Source of the DNA: Bradyrhizobium arachidis
Lineage (GTDB): Bacteria; Pseudomonadota; Alphaproteobacteria; Rhizobiales; Xanthobacteraceae
Length of the DNA: 64,000 nucleotides
Assembly: GCF_015291705.1 (NCBI RefSeq)
Contig: NZ_CP030050.1
Coordinates: 3,410,001-3,474,000 of the forward strand
Direction: 5' to 3'
Part shown: positions 28,029-35,889 of the stretch, in pieces
Layout: each line of letters begins with the position of its first letter
How positions within the stretch are numbered: the first letter of the stretch is position 1
Translations under genes and position numbers: made by a program
Notes under the pieces: model-generated
Databases searched by the model: none
The model's input: only the letters and a program-made list of their open reading frames with translations
Told to the model about the DNA's origin: nothing

Positions 28029-28534
28029 GGCCGAATGGCGTTAGGTTGAATCAGGTGCCGCAGGCTCGGTTCACCTCGCCCGCTTGCGGGAGAGGTCGGC
28101 ATAGGCGGCCCTTGGCCGCCGTCCTTTAAAAACGCCGATGCTTTGCATCGGTTATGGCGCCGGGTGAGGGCTTTCTCCTCTAGGGGAGTGTCCCATTGCG
28201 GATGCACCCTCACCCCAACCCTCTCCCGCAAGCGGGAGAGGGCGCGCACCTCCGGCGCAACATTATATGTTATGTTTTATGTTATTTATGAGAATCGGAA
28301 GGCTGCCCCTGGCCTGCCTCCGGCAATGACTTGGCATTATTTCAGGCCATTGCGGCATTGTTTCAGATCATTGTAGCACAATAGTAACGACTGCCGTTGA
28401 GAGTGGCGCTGAGCGCGCTCTACCGCAGGTTCACGCAGGTGAAGGGAATAGACCGCTTCCGCCCGCGGAGAGCGCTTTTTGCCGGCCTCACAAGGGGCGG
28501 CCGCGCCCCGGATCTGTCAGGAAGCAATTTCAGC
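28029..28534. repeat. Repeat-rich intergenic region right of the acyl-CoA dehydrogenase gene
   Basis: It contains the inverted partner (28098-28161) of the block at 26706-26768. It also holds a perfect hairpin CCCTCTCCCGC-aa-GCGGGAGAGGG at 28219-28242. A short AT-rich tract rich in tatgtta and ttatg follows at about 28261-28292. The remainder to 28534 shows nothing recognisable, although a frame is open there upstream of the next gene's ATG. Confidence 0.7.
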
Positions 28535-29992
28535 ATGAATCACCGTTGGATGATCGTGGCCGCGATCCTGCTGACGGCCTTGCTTGTTCAGATACCCGTC
28601 GTTCTCAACGCGGATCTGGGCTGCCTGCTGACCGAAGGCGAGAAGGTCCTGGATGGCGGCAAGCTCGGGGTCGACGTCTTCGAGGTGAATCCGCCGCTCT
28701 CGGTCTACCTCTACATGCCCGCGTTGATGTTTGCGCGCGCGACCGGCCTTGCGCCCGAGATCGTCGTGATCATCCTGGTGATGATCGAGATCGTCGGCGC
28801 GCTCGTCGTGATCGACCGCGCCGGTGTGGCGGCAGGGCTGGAAGCTGGCGAGAGAAATCTTGCAACTTGCCTGCTCGCGTTCCTGTTCGCAATTCTTTCC
28901 AGCGCCGTCTTCGGCCAACGCGAGCACATTGCCGTCATTGCCCTGACCCCTTTCGTCGCGATCACCGCGATCCGCTGGCGCGGCCTTGGTCCGGGACCGG
29001 TTGCGGTCGTGGCGGGACTGGGGGCAGGACTCGCCATGAGCCTCAAGCCGCATCTTGCGCTCGTGGCAGGCGTTCCGATCATCCTTGCCGCCTTGCGCCA
29101 GCGCTCGCTCAGGGCCTTGTTCACCGCTGAAGCGTGCGCAGCCGCTGCCGTCGTCATCGGCTACGGCGCGGTGCTCGTTCTCGCCTTTCCCGACTATCTG
29201 TTCACCTATGCTCCGATGGTCGCGGCCACCTATGTGCCGTTGAGGATGAATCTGGGCGATCTGCTGTATTTTCCGGCCATCGTGATCTTCGCGTCCATCG
29301 CGATTCTGCGCCTTGTGGCTCCGCAACACTTCAAGCTGGACGGCGACGCAACCCCGTGGCTCGCCGCAGCCGTCGGCGGCGCCGCGAGTTTCGTTCTGCA
29401 AGGCAAGGGCTGGACCTATACGGCGTTCGCGCTTTGCATGTTCGCGGTCGCCGCGCCGTTGCTGCATGTTCGCACGAGAACGTTGCGCCTGCCGGTCATG
29501 ATCGGCGGCCTCGCGGCCATTGTGTTCATCGGGTTCTGCCTGTCCGTGCCGGTCCGGCACTTTCCTCCGCTGGAAGAGCGTATCGAGGCCCTCGTCAAAA
29601 ACCCGCGGCTGCTCACGATCACCGATCACGTCGCTCTCGGGCATCCGCTCGTCCGCCAGATCAATGGCACCTGGGCGGGCAATTCCTGTGTGCAGATGCT
29701 GGCGGCCGGCGCGATGATGATCCAGAAAAACGCGCAGCTCAGTCAGGGCGAGCGGGCAAAGCTGGACGGCATCATCGATTTCGAACGGCGGCAACTCCTG
29801 GCCGACCTGCGAAGCGGCCGCCCCGATGTGATTCTGGTGGACACCTACATGTTGAGCTCGGTTCCGTTCGATTGGCTGGCCTGGGCCAATTCGGATCCCG
29901 AGCTCAAGCTCGAGTTGAGCCACTATCGTGAGGTCGAGGATGTCGGCCGCGTTCGAATCTTCGTCGATCAAAAAGCGATTTCGGAACGATAG
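28535..29992 (+). CDS. Polytopic membrane protein, GT-C / family-39 glycosyltransferase-like
   Basis: This 485-residue protein has about ten to twelve hydrophobic helices in its first 340 residues and a soluble C-terminal domain of about 120. After the first helix an acidic loop carries L-T-E-G-E-K-V, resembling the first-loop acidic motif of GT-C polyprenyl-sugar transferases. That suggests transfer of a sugar to a lipid or protein in the periplasm, by analogy only. The ATG at 28535 begins with a typical membrane anchor. The frame is open upstream to 28397 but that part looks non-coding. No glycan-biosynthesis neighbours are present. Confidence 0.6.
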   Translation: MNHRWMIVAAILLTALLVQIPVVLNADLGCLLTEGEKVLDGGKLGVDVFEVNPPLSVYLYMPALMFARATGLAPEIVVIILVMIEIVGALVVIDRAGVAAGLEAGERNLATCLLAFLFAILSSAVFGQREHIAVIALTPFVAITAIRWRGLGPGPVAVVAGLGAGLAMSLKPHLALVAGVPIILAALRQRSLRALFTAEACAAAAVVIGYGAVLVLAFPDYLFTYAPMVAATYVPLRMNLGDLLYFPAIVIFASIAILRLVAPQHFKLDGDATPWLAAAVGGAASFVLQGKGWTYTAFALCMFAVAAPLLHVRTRTLRLPVMIGGLAAIVFIGFCLSVPVRHFPPLEERIEALVKNPRLLTITDHVALGHPLVRQINGTWAGNSCVQMLAAGAMMIQKNAQLSQGERAKLDGIIDFERRQLLADLRSGRPDVILVDTYMLSSVPFDWLAWANSDPELKLELSHYREVEDVGRVRIFVDQKAISER

Positions 29993-30208
29993 TCCCGCGA
30001 TGCATGATCCGGTTCCGACCCGGCGCGACATTTTGTCGATGCAACATCGTCATGATCTATTCAAAATTCACGGCTAGTCTCTGCATCGACGATACGGTTC
30101 GCCGGATGTACGCGGGCTGGATCGCAAGCCTCGGCCCGCATGCCGGGGCTTTTCGTTGTTGAGGCCTTCGCCACGGGAATGGCTGCGCAGGCCGCGCGAG
30201 ACCCACCA

Positions 30209-31225
30209 TCATTCGTTGATCTGGATCAAGCAGGACACGGCGCCGCGTGGCGCGATACGGCCCGTACCGCATTTCACCGGAGCCCCACAATGTGGGTCCT
30301 GATGTACGTCTTCTCCTATTCGGTCAGTCCAGCCGCAACGAACGACAGGGCGGAATGGCGGCTGCTGCCGACCGTCGTGTTTCAGGAGTTCTCGAGCGAA
30401 GAGCGATGCAGGGCGGCAAAGTCGACGCTCGAGTCCAGCCTGGGCCAGGCGGGCGCGAGGCTGAAGAGCGGCCTGGAAGACTTGAAGAGCCTGGGAAAGG
30501 CCGACCCCAGCCAGATCATCATCGCCTACAATGTGGAATGTCTGCCGAAGTAGGCGCAGCGGCGGACCAGGCCGTGTACCTATAAACCCGGCGGCGTCAT
30601 GTGCCTGGTGACTACGTCTGCTTTGCTCCAATAGCGACCAGGTTCGTGGGGCTTGCCGAAATTTGCCGCAGGGAACACACCCGCCTGACCTCATTGCTTT
30701 GCGGGCTGTCGCGAACCGGACTCCGGTGCTCTCCAAGGGGGCCACCCGCGGAACCCAGCGGCGGACGTTCGCGCGATATGCCTCGTACTCTGAACCAAAC
30801 GTGTCCCGCAAAGTCGGCTCTTCATAGGCAACGACGAACAGGTGGAAGGCGAGCCAGAGCAGTGCGCCAAACAGAACGAGGCGCCCATCGCCAAACAACA
30901 TAGCCTGACCAAGGATAATTGCGACGACGGCGAGGTAGATCGGATTGCGCACATGCCGGTAGAGACCAGTGACCACCAGGTTCTTGGTTGGCGCAACGGG
31001 CGCAGGTGTGCCGAGTCCTTGAAGCGCAAATCGTGCAAAGGAGTCCACGAGTCCCGGCAAACCGACCAAGATGAGGAGGACGCCGACTGAGCGCGCGCCC
31101 TCAAGACCGAAAAAAGCAGGCCTAAACTCCCAGCGAGTCATCGACCACGGGATCAGCCCTGCGAGCACGCACGGCGCAACCAGGAAGAATAGTGCAGAGC
31201 CCAAGACGGCACTCACCCTTTGCAT
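30209..31225 (-). CDS. Isoprenylcysteine carboxyl methyltransferase-family membrane protein with unusual C-terminal extension
   Basis: Residues about 1-165 form a complete ICMT/phospholipid methyltransferase-like domain: several membrane helices, a R-N-P-I-Y motif near 93 and the C-terminal E-E-P-T-L...E-Y-E-A-Y...R-W-V-P-R signature. The SAM-binding region is thus intact. The frame then stays open for about 173 residues rich in Arg, Gln and His with no family resemblance, lying antisense to a possible small gene at 30290-30553. A lost stop codon is the simplest explanation. Its ATG overlaps the preceding gene by 13 bases, placing it last in the sigma-factor operon. Confidence 0.65.
   Translation of the reverse strand: MQRVSAVLGSALFFLVAPCVLAGLIPWSMTRWEFRPAFFGLEGARSVGVLLILVGLPGLVDSFARFALQGLGTPAPVAPTKNLVVTGLYRHVRNPIYLAVVAIILGQAMLFGDGRLVLFGALLWLAFHLFVVAYEEPTLRDTFGSEYEAYRANVRRWVPRVAPLESTGVRFATARKAMRSGGCVPCGKFRQAPRTWSLLEQSRRSHQAHDAAGFIGTRPGPPLRLLRQTFHIVGDDDLAGVGLSQALQVFQAALQPRARLAQAGLERRLCRPASLFARELLKHDGRQQPPFRPVVRCGWTDRIGEDVHQDPHCGAPVKCGTGRIAPRGAVSCLIQINE
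30290..30553 (+). CDS. Hypothetical 87-residue protein
   Basis: A small frame begins M-W-V-L-M-Y-V-F-S-Y-S-V and continues with acidic and polar residues, including two cysteines (E-R-C-R and V-E-C-L). A CGGAG sequence 10 bases upstream could be its ribosome-binding site. It lies opposite the unusual tail of the ICMT-like gene, so at most one of the two strands is likely to be coding here. I do not recognise the family. Confidence 0.4.
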   Translation: MWVLMYVFSYSVSPAATNDRAEWRLLPTVVFQEFSSEERCRAAKSTLESSLGQAGARLKSGLEDLKSLGKADPSQIIIAYNVECLPK

Positions 31226-31506
31226 GGTGACCCCCTGATGCTTTCGCTGGCGGCGCTATTTATTGAAAGAGCATCGGTTGAATCGCGACGGCCTTGCGAA
31301 AGCGTCTCGACCAAGCCCACAGTCCAGCACATCGGGCATCCGCGTAACGCGACGAGGGCTGCAACGCCCGCGCCCAGGGATAGCCAAGGGTGCGCGGTCT
31401 GGTGGACGATGGCCCAAGCGAGTAGCGCCGCCGCCGCCGCGCCGCACATCAGGTGTGCGCCCAGGAAAGCGCTCCCGAACATGCCGATTCCACGAAAGTA
31501 ATTCAT
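31213..31506 (-). CDS. Small membrane protein with CPMC motif
   Basis: This 97-residue protein has two hydrophobic helices (about 7-33 and 40-57). The second is followed immediately by G-C-P-M-C-W, a CxxC motif at the membrane face, then a polar tail. Its ATG overlaps the sigma-factor stop (ATGA), and its end overlaps the methyltransferase start by 13 bases. Such a small cysteine-bearing membrane protein directly behind an ECF sigma gene could regulate it or sense redox or metals. That is inference; I recognise no named family. Confidence 0.65.
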   Translation of the reverse strand: MNYFRGIGMFGSAFLGAHLMCGAAAAALLAWAIVHQTAHPWLSLGAGVAALVALRGCPMCWTVGLVETLSQGRRDSTDALSINSAASESIRGSPCKG

Positions 31507-32057
31507 GTGCTCTCTCGTCCGCTGTTCTTTGTGCCGAGCAGGTATTCGCGCACCAATGTGCGGGCGCGGCGCAGGCGGCTTTTGGCCGCTTCGCGCGTCA
31601 CGCCGAGCCGCCGGGCGATTTCCCCAATCGTCAGATCTTCGAGATCTCGCAACAGCAGCACTTCGCGATGCGACGGCGAAAGCGACTCGATCGCATTGAC
31701 CAAGTCTATGCGTAACTCGTCCGGCGGGACCTTTGCGAGCTCGCGTGCCTCTTCCAGGCTGGCGAGCTCCTCGACACCGCGCATCAGCATCAGCGCCGGC
31801 AGCATGCAAAGGCGCGCGATGACGGTTAGCAGCCAGCCAGCGAGTGCGGCTGGACTGCGGATCGTGCCCACGCGCCGGTAGACGACGATGAGTGCTTCTT
31901 GCACCACATCTTCGATGACCGAGGCGCGGTAGCAAAGGCGCCGGGCGTAGCGTCGAATGTCCGGCTGCAGCGCCACCAAGAGCTGTGTGAGCGCGTGCCG
32001 GTCGCCCGACTGTGCCGCGAGCAAGAGATCGTCTGATACGCGCGCCAAGGCGGTCAC
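31503..32057 (-). CDS. ECF-type RNA polymerase sigma factor
   Basis: This 184-residue sigma-70-family protein has region 2 at about residues 8-75 (Y-A-R-R-L-C-Y-R..I-E-D-V-V-Q-E) and region 4 at about 118-175 (L-S-P-S-H-R-E-V-L-L-L-R-D-L...A-R-R-L-G-V-T-R-E-A-A-K-S-R-L-R-R-A). It would direct RNA polymerase to a small stress regulon. I chose the GTG at 32057 because it overlaps the previous stop (GTGA); the frame is open further upstream but overlaps another gene. No classical zinc anti-sigma gene follows; the adjacent genes encode CPxC membrane proteins. Confidence 0.85.
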   Translation of the reverse strand: MTALARVSDDLLLAAQSGDRHALTQLLVALQPDIRRYARRLCYRASVIEDVVQEALIVVYRRVGTIRSPAALAGWLLTVIARLCMLPALMLMRGVEELASLEEARELAKVPPDELRIDLVNAIESLSPSHREVLLLRDLEDLTIGEIARRLGVTREAAKSRLRRARTLVREYLLGTKNSGREST

Positions 32058-32260
32058 CCCTTCAGCGGCTCGCGCCCGGCGACGGCGCAAGCAGGACAAT
32101 AGCCGAACACGCCAGTGACCAGCGTCACCACACCCGCACCGCTGAGCAGTAGCCCGAGCGGCGAAGCGTGCAGCGCGACCACGCCGCAGATGAGCATCAA
32201 GCCGCCGCCGATCAGCCTGGCCGCGCGCCCCCACCCGCCAACATTCTTCCTATACCACAT
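32054..32260 (-). CDS. DUF2892 (YgaP-like) small membrane protein with CPAC motif
   Basis: This 68-residue protein begins M-W-Y-R-K-N-V-G-G-W-x-R-A-A-R-L, the DUF2892 signature. It has two membrane helices and ends with G-Y-C-P-A-C before a short tail. In other bacteria this domain is the membrane anchor of rhodanese proteins such as YgaP. Here it stands alone as first gene of the sigma-factor operon. A CCGGAG sequence lies about 10 bases before the ATG. The CPxC motif parallels that of the third gene in the operon. Confidence 0.8.
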   Translation of the reverse strand: MWYRKNVGGWGRAARLIGGGLMLICGVVALHASPLGLLLSGAGVVTLVTGVFGYCPACAVAGREPLKG

Positions 32261-32500
32261 GGTTCTGTGCTCCGGTTCGTGACGCGCCGCTATGGCGCAC
32301 TCACCCAGACAAGAGGGCGCAAACCCGGCGCCGGGGTCGCGGCCGAAAAAATAATTTTCAGGGGGGCAGCTTCAGCAGGCTGTCGTGGGCGTCGGGCGCG
32401 GGCCCCGCGACATTCGGAAGGCGGCCGCCCATGAGGCGTAGCGCAAAATCGCGGTCTGTCGCAGGTCATCCGGCCGGATCGCATCGGCGGGCCGCTGCAT
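32261..32500. other. Upstream region of the sigma-factor operon
   Basis: About 240 bases probably contain the leftward operon's promoter. An AT-rich spot (aaaaaataatttt, 32344-32356) is the only relief in high-GC sequence. I could not identify a confident -35/-10 pair or an EcfG-type GGAAC/CGTT pair. A transposase remnant begins to its right. Confidence 0.4.
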
Positions 32501-32668
32501 CATAGCGCCACGGCAAAGCGCAACCAGGTCGAACGGTTCTTCAACAGGATCAAACAATGTCGTCGTGTGGCGACGCGCTACGACAGGCTTGCGGGAAACT
32601 ACCTTGTGCTCGTCCAACTCGCATCTATCCGGCTATGGCTGGCCGCGCGTTATGAGTCCGCCCCCTAG
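32501..32668 (+). pseudogene. C-terminal remnant of an IS5-family transposase
   Basis: In one frame ending at TAG 32666-32668 the translation contains N-Q-V-E-R-F-F-N-R-I-K-Q-C-R-R-V-A-T, then R-Y-D-R-L-A-G-N-Y and A-S-I-R-L-W-L. This is the conserved last helix region of IS5-type DDE transposases, including the catalytic Glu of the E-R-F-F-N-R-I-K motif. The DD part is absent, no start codon fits and no terminal inverted repeats were found. It marks an old insertion beside the sigma-factor operon. Confidence 0.8.
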
Positions 32669-32758
32669 CCTGGCCTGTCGAGGTGGCGCATTGTCCGTAC
32701 GGTCCATTCTGGCACAAACTGCATAAATTGACCGGCCTAACCCATGTTAATCTTGGGC

Positions 32759-32848
32759 ATGAGCAACGAGCTTCTCCTGCGTGTCATCGCCATTGCGGCC
32801 GGTGCTTTCACTGTGGCCGCCGTCTCCGCGCTCATCTTCAATCATTGA
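32759..32848 (+). CDS. Possible 29-residue single-helix membrane peptide
   Basis: ATG at 32759 opens a 29-codon frame ending at TGA 32846-32848. The product has a charged start (M-S-N-E), then an uninterrupted hydrophobic stretch from about residue 8 to 27 and ends F-N-H. No strong ribosome-binding site is seen, only a weak GGGC just before the start. Length and composition suit a small membrane protein, but chance is possible in this context. Confidence 0.35.
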   Translation: MSNELLLRVIAIAAGAFTVAAVSALIFNH

Positions 32849-32917
32849 TCTATCTCAAGCCGTGCGTGTCGCCCGGGGATTTCATGCTGAGGCAGGATAC
32901 CCGGACGGAGTGCAACG

Positions 32918-32998
32918 ATGCGGCCGTGGGCAATGCATTCGCTGGCTTGGGGGTTGACCGCGATCGGCCTGATCGTCCTCGCTTCCATGATGCTCTAG
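32918..32998 (+). CDS. Possible 26-residue single-helix membrane peptide
   Basis: ATG at 32918 opens a 26-codon frame ending TAG at 32996-32998. The product starts M-R-P-W-A-M-H-S and continues with a hydrophobic helix ending M-M-L. GGAG sits 8 bases before the ATG, a well-placed ribosome-binding site. It is similar in design to the peptide 70 bases upstream. No family is recognised. Confidence 0.4.
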   Translation: MRPWAMHSLAWGLTAIGLIVLASMML

Positions 32999-33110
32999 GG
33001 CTGCCACCGGCGCGCAAGCGCCTTATGCTCGCATCGACCAGCTGCGCGCATGGACCAGCGCCGCGCGATCAAGACGTTGCTGACGGTGTGACGGCGGAGC
33101 AGGGCGCCGT

Positions 33111-33563
33111 CTATCGGGAGCGGCTTTGCAGGCTCCCGATCAGCTGCCCAACGTGCTCATCGATCTTGCCCAGCGCCGTTGCCGCATCGAGATACTCGAT
33201 ATCATCCACGTCCCAATATTCGACACGATGGGCGACGCCGGCAAAGCGGCGCTCGATCATGGGGCGATGCTCGGCGTCCTTCAGCGCGACCACAAGCCCA
33301 GCTTGCGCAAAATCGTCGAGCGTGCAGAGCACCGGATGCCGCGTACCGCCTCCCGGCGCGATGCCCTTCGCTTGCAGGGCTTCCAATGCGTGGCGCGAGA
33401 TCGGTCCCACGTTTTCAGGCGAGAGCCTTTCGGCCACGGCGCGCGAGAAGGAGAGCCAGTCCAGCCCTTCGCGCCTGGCGCGGTGGTTGAAGATCTCTTC
33501 GGCGTAGCGGCTGCGGTAGTAGTTGCCGGTGCAGAGAAACAGCACGCGATTGTTCTTGTTCAT
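33111..33563 (-). CDS. Low-molecular-weight protein tyrosine phosphatase-like protein
   Basis: This 150-residue cytoplasmic protein begins with the P-loop V-L-F-L-C11-T-G-N-Y-Y-R17-S, the CX5R catalytic motif of LMW phosphatases and arsenate reductases. The C-terminal W-D-V-D-D-I-E segment supplies the general-acid aspartate, as in phosphatases. The two middle residues are tyrosines rather than the usual Ile-Cys, so substrate preference may differ. No ars genes are adjacent, so arsenate reduction is less likely than dephosphorylation. Confidence 0.8.
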   Translation of the reverse strand: MNKNNRVLFLCTGNYYRSRYAEEIFNHRARREGLDWLSFSRAVAERLSPENVGPISRHALEALQAKGIAPGGGTRHPVLCTLDDFAQAGLVVALKDAEHRPMIERRFAGVAHRVEYWDVDDIEYLDAATALGKIDEHVGQLIGSLQSRSR

Positions 33564-33929
33564 TGAGTTGTACTTCCAGGGATGACTGTCTTTGCCGTTT
33601 GCGGCAGCCCGCGTGGTTTGCGACGAATGAAATCACCGTGCTCGCGAGGGCGGCAATTGCGACCGAATGCCTGCCCAGCGCAGGGATGATGGGATCGGGA
33701 ATGGAAGCATCGCGCGGCCACGGGTCCGGATCGGCATGCTGACATCATGCCAGTGTTTTGCCCGACGTGTCAAAGGGAATTCGTAAAATCCGCATAAATC
33801 CTGCGCGGACAGCCAATCCATTGATAAGGCTCACCTCGGCTACTGTGCATGGGGTTGTTTTCGATATTTTGTTTGGAGCAGGCCCACCGCCGCCTCTGCA
33901 GCGGCGGATGCACTGATCATCCCGCCTTG
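33564..33929. other. Intergenic region between phosphatase and chemoreceptor genes
   Basis: These 366 bases contain no convincing gene. An AT-richer patch (tcgtaaaatccgcataaatcc, about 33781-33802) could hold the phosphatase gene's promoter, since that gene is transcribed leftward from here. No terminator hairpin with a T-run was found for the chemoreceptor gene that ends at its right edge. Confidence 0.4.
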
Positions 33930-35669
33930 TCATCCCGCCTTGGCGATGCGGCCGTCCGCCGCGCCCGAGCGCAGGTTCTGGAAGAATTTTTCCACCTCCC
34001 GCGACAGCGTCTCGGCCGTTGCGGTGAGGCTGCTCGCGGCCGTCAGCACGGAGGATGCCGCCGTATCGGTCTCGCCGATGGCGTCGCGCAGCGAGGTGAT
34101 GTTGGCGACCAGCGTCTCGTTGCCCTGGGCGGCGCTTTGCGCGTTGGAGGAGATCTCGCGCGTGGCCTGGTCCTGCTGGCCGATGGCGCCCGCGATCGCC
34201 GAGGTGACCTCGTTGATCTCGCGCACGGCGCCGCCGATCTCGCGCACCGCGTCGACCGCGTTGCGGGTGGAGCTCTGGATCATCGAGACGTTCTCGCCGA
34301 TCTCGGCGGTGGCCTTGGCGGTCTGGCCCGCCAGCGCCTTCACCTCGTGGGCGACGACGGCAAAGCCACGGCCGGCATCGCCGGCGCGGGCGGCTTCGAT
34401 GGTGGCGTTGAGCGCGAGCAGGTTGGTCTGCTCGGCGATCGCCTGGATGAGATTGAGCACGCCGTCGATGCGCTGGGTGGCGGCCGCAAGGCTCTCGATC
34501 TCGGCAATGGATTTCTCGGTGCGCTGGCCGGTCTGCTCGACCGCGCTCGCGGACTGCCGCACCTGGCGGCCGATCTCCTCCACCGACGCCGACAGCTCCT
34601 CGGCCGCGCCCGCCACCGCGGTGACGTTGTTTGAAGCCTGCGCGGTGGCGTCGGCTGCCGTGCCGGCGCGGCCGCTGGCGTTGGCGGTGGCGCGCGTGAT
34701 GGTCTGCGCGGTCTCGCGCATGACGGTGGCGTTGTCGCCGAGGCCGCGCATGATCGCGCCGATCGCCTCGCGGAACGCCTCGACGGATGTCTCGATGTGG
34801 CGGGCGCGCTCCTCGCGTGTCGCGGAGTCCTGCGAGACCTGCGAGGCCAGATTGCGGTTGCGGTCCATGGCCTCCTGGAAGACCTGGATCGCGCGGGCCA
34901 GCGCGCCGATCTCGTCGGCGCGCTCGGTGTGCGGCACCGTGACATCCTCGGCGCCGTCGGCGACCTGCTTGATGGTCGCGGTGATGGCCGAGAGCGGCCG
35001 CGCGATCGAGCGAGCGATGATGACGATGCCGATCACGACCAGCACCAGCGCCACGCCGCCGAGGCAGGTCAGGACGAAGGACAGGGTGCGGTTGGTCTCG
35101 GTCTCCTGCGCGATCTGCTTGGCGCGCTCGGCATAGACCTTGGACAGCGCCTCGAGGTCCTTGTTCAGCGCCGAGCGCACCGCGCGGTTGGCGTCGTTGT
35201 CGCCCCATTCGCGGCCTGCGGCTGCGTTGATCTCGACGCCGCGGCGCACCAGCTCCTTGCGGAAGTCGACGAACTGCTCGATGCGCTTCTTGAAGGTCGC
35301 GAACTGCTCGGCATCGTCGGCTTTGACGATGGTCTCCCAGCGCTTCACGACCTCGATGATCTGCGCGTTGAACTTGAGCAGGCCGTCGCCGAATTTCTTC
35401 ACGACGGCGGGCTCGGTCGACATGTAGACGCCGCGCGACTCCATCACGACCGCGTAGACCAGCGAGTTGACCCGCTCGACGTTCAGCGCGGCGGCGTTGG
35501 CGGTCTCGATCGCGCTGGTCAGGTCGGCGCTGCGCCGGCTGTTGTAGTCGGACAGCATCGCGATCGCCGCCGTGAGCAGGGCGAACAGCGCGAAGATCGC
35601 ATAGAGCTTGACGGTCAGCGTGAAACGGCCCGCCTGGCTGGCGGCATTCCCAGATCGGTCTGATGTCAT
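33930..35669 (-). CDS. Methyl-accepting chemotaxis protein
   Basis: This 579-residue transmembrane receptor has TM1 at about 18-39, a roughly 155-residue periplasmic helical sensor region with two predicted coiled segments, TM2 at about 198-219 and HAMP at 220-270. A long coiled-coil cytoplasmic domain follows, whose conserved hairpin (I-A-E-Q-T-N-L-L-A-L-N-A-T-I-E-A-A-R-A-G) binds CheA and CheW. The ligand is unknown. There is no C-terminal NWETF pentapeptide. It is divergent from eutB and monocistronic. No che genes are nearby, so it must feed a pathway encoded elsewhere. Confidence 0.93.
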   Translation of the reverse strand: MTSDRSGNAASQAGRFTLTVKLYAIFALFALLTAAIAMLSDYNSRRSADLTSAIETANAAALNVERVNSLVYAVVMESRGVYMSTEPAVVKKFGDGLLKFNAQIIEVVKRWETIVKADDAEQFATFKKRIEQFVDFRKELVRRGVEINAAAGREWGDNDANRAVRSALNKDLEALSKVYAERAKQIAQETETNRTLSFVLTCLGGVALVLVVIGIVIIARSIARPLSAITATIKQVADGAEDVTVPHTERADEIGALARAIQVFQEAMDRNRNLASQVSQDSATREERARHIETSVEAFREAIGAIMRGLGDNATVMRETAQTITRATANASGRAGTAADATAQASNNVTAVAGAAEELSASVEEIGRQVRQSASAVEQTGQRTEKSIAEIESLAAATQRIDGVLNLIQAIAEQTNLLALNATIEAARAGDAGRGFAVVAHEVKALAGQTAKATAEIGENVSMIQSSTRNAVDAVREIGGAVREINEVTSAIAGAIGQQDQATREISSNAQSAAQGNETLVANITSLRDAIGETDTAASSVLTAASSLTATAETLSREVEKFFQNLRSGAADGRIAKAG

Positions 35670-35889
35670 GGTGCGGGGCCCGAATGGCCGGGAGCGGCCG
35701 GAAAGTGCGGTCGTCTAAAATTGATGCAAAACTATGCAGAACGAAGGTGGATGCAGCGTTAACGCGCAGCTTCGGCCCCTTCGCCCTTAGTCGAAGGAAA
35801 GGTAAGATATTTCAGCGTCTTGATCCGAAGGTATAGTTTCAGGATAGTCCCTGGTGTCGGCCGCTGGCCGACGAGCCCCGGAGAGGCCC

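Noticed and set aside
33001..33110. Integrase or tRNA-like attachment site near the phosphatase gene
   Set aside because: No cloverleaf, no CCA-type end and no direct repeat could be found.
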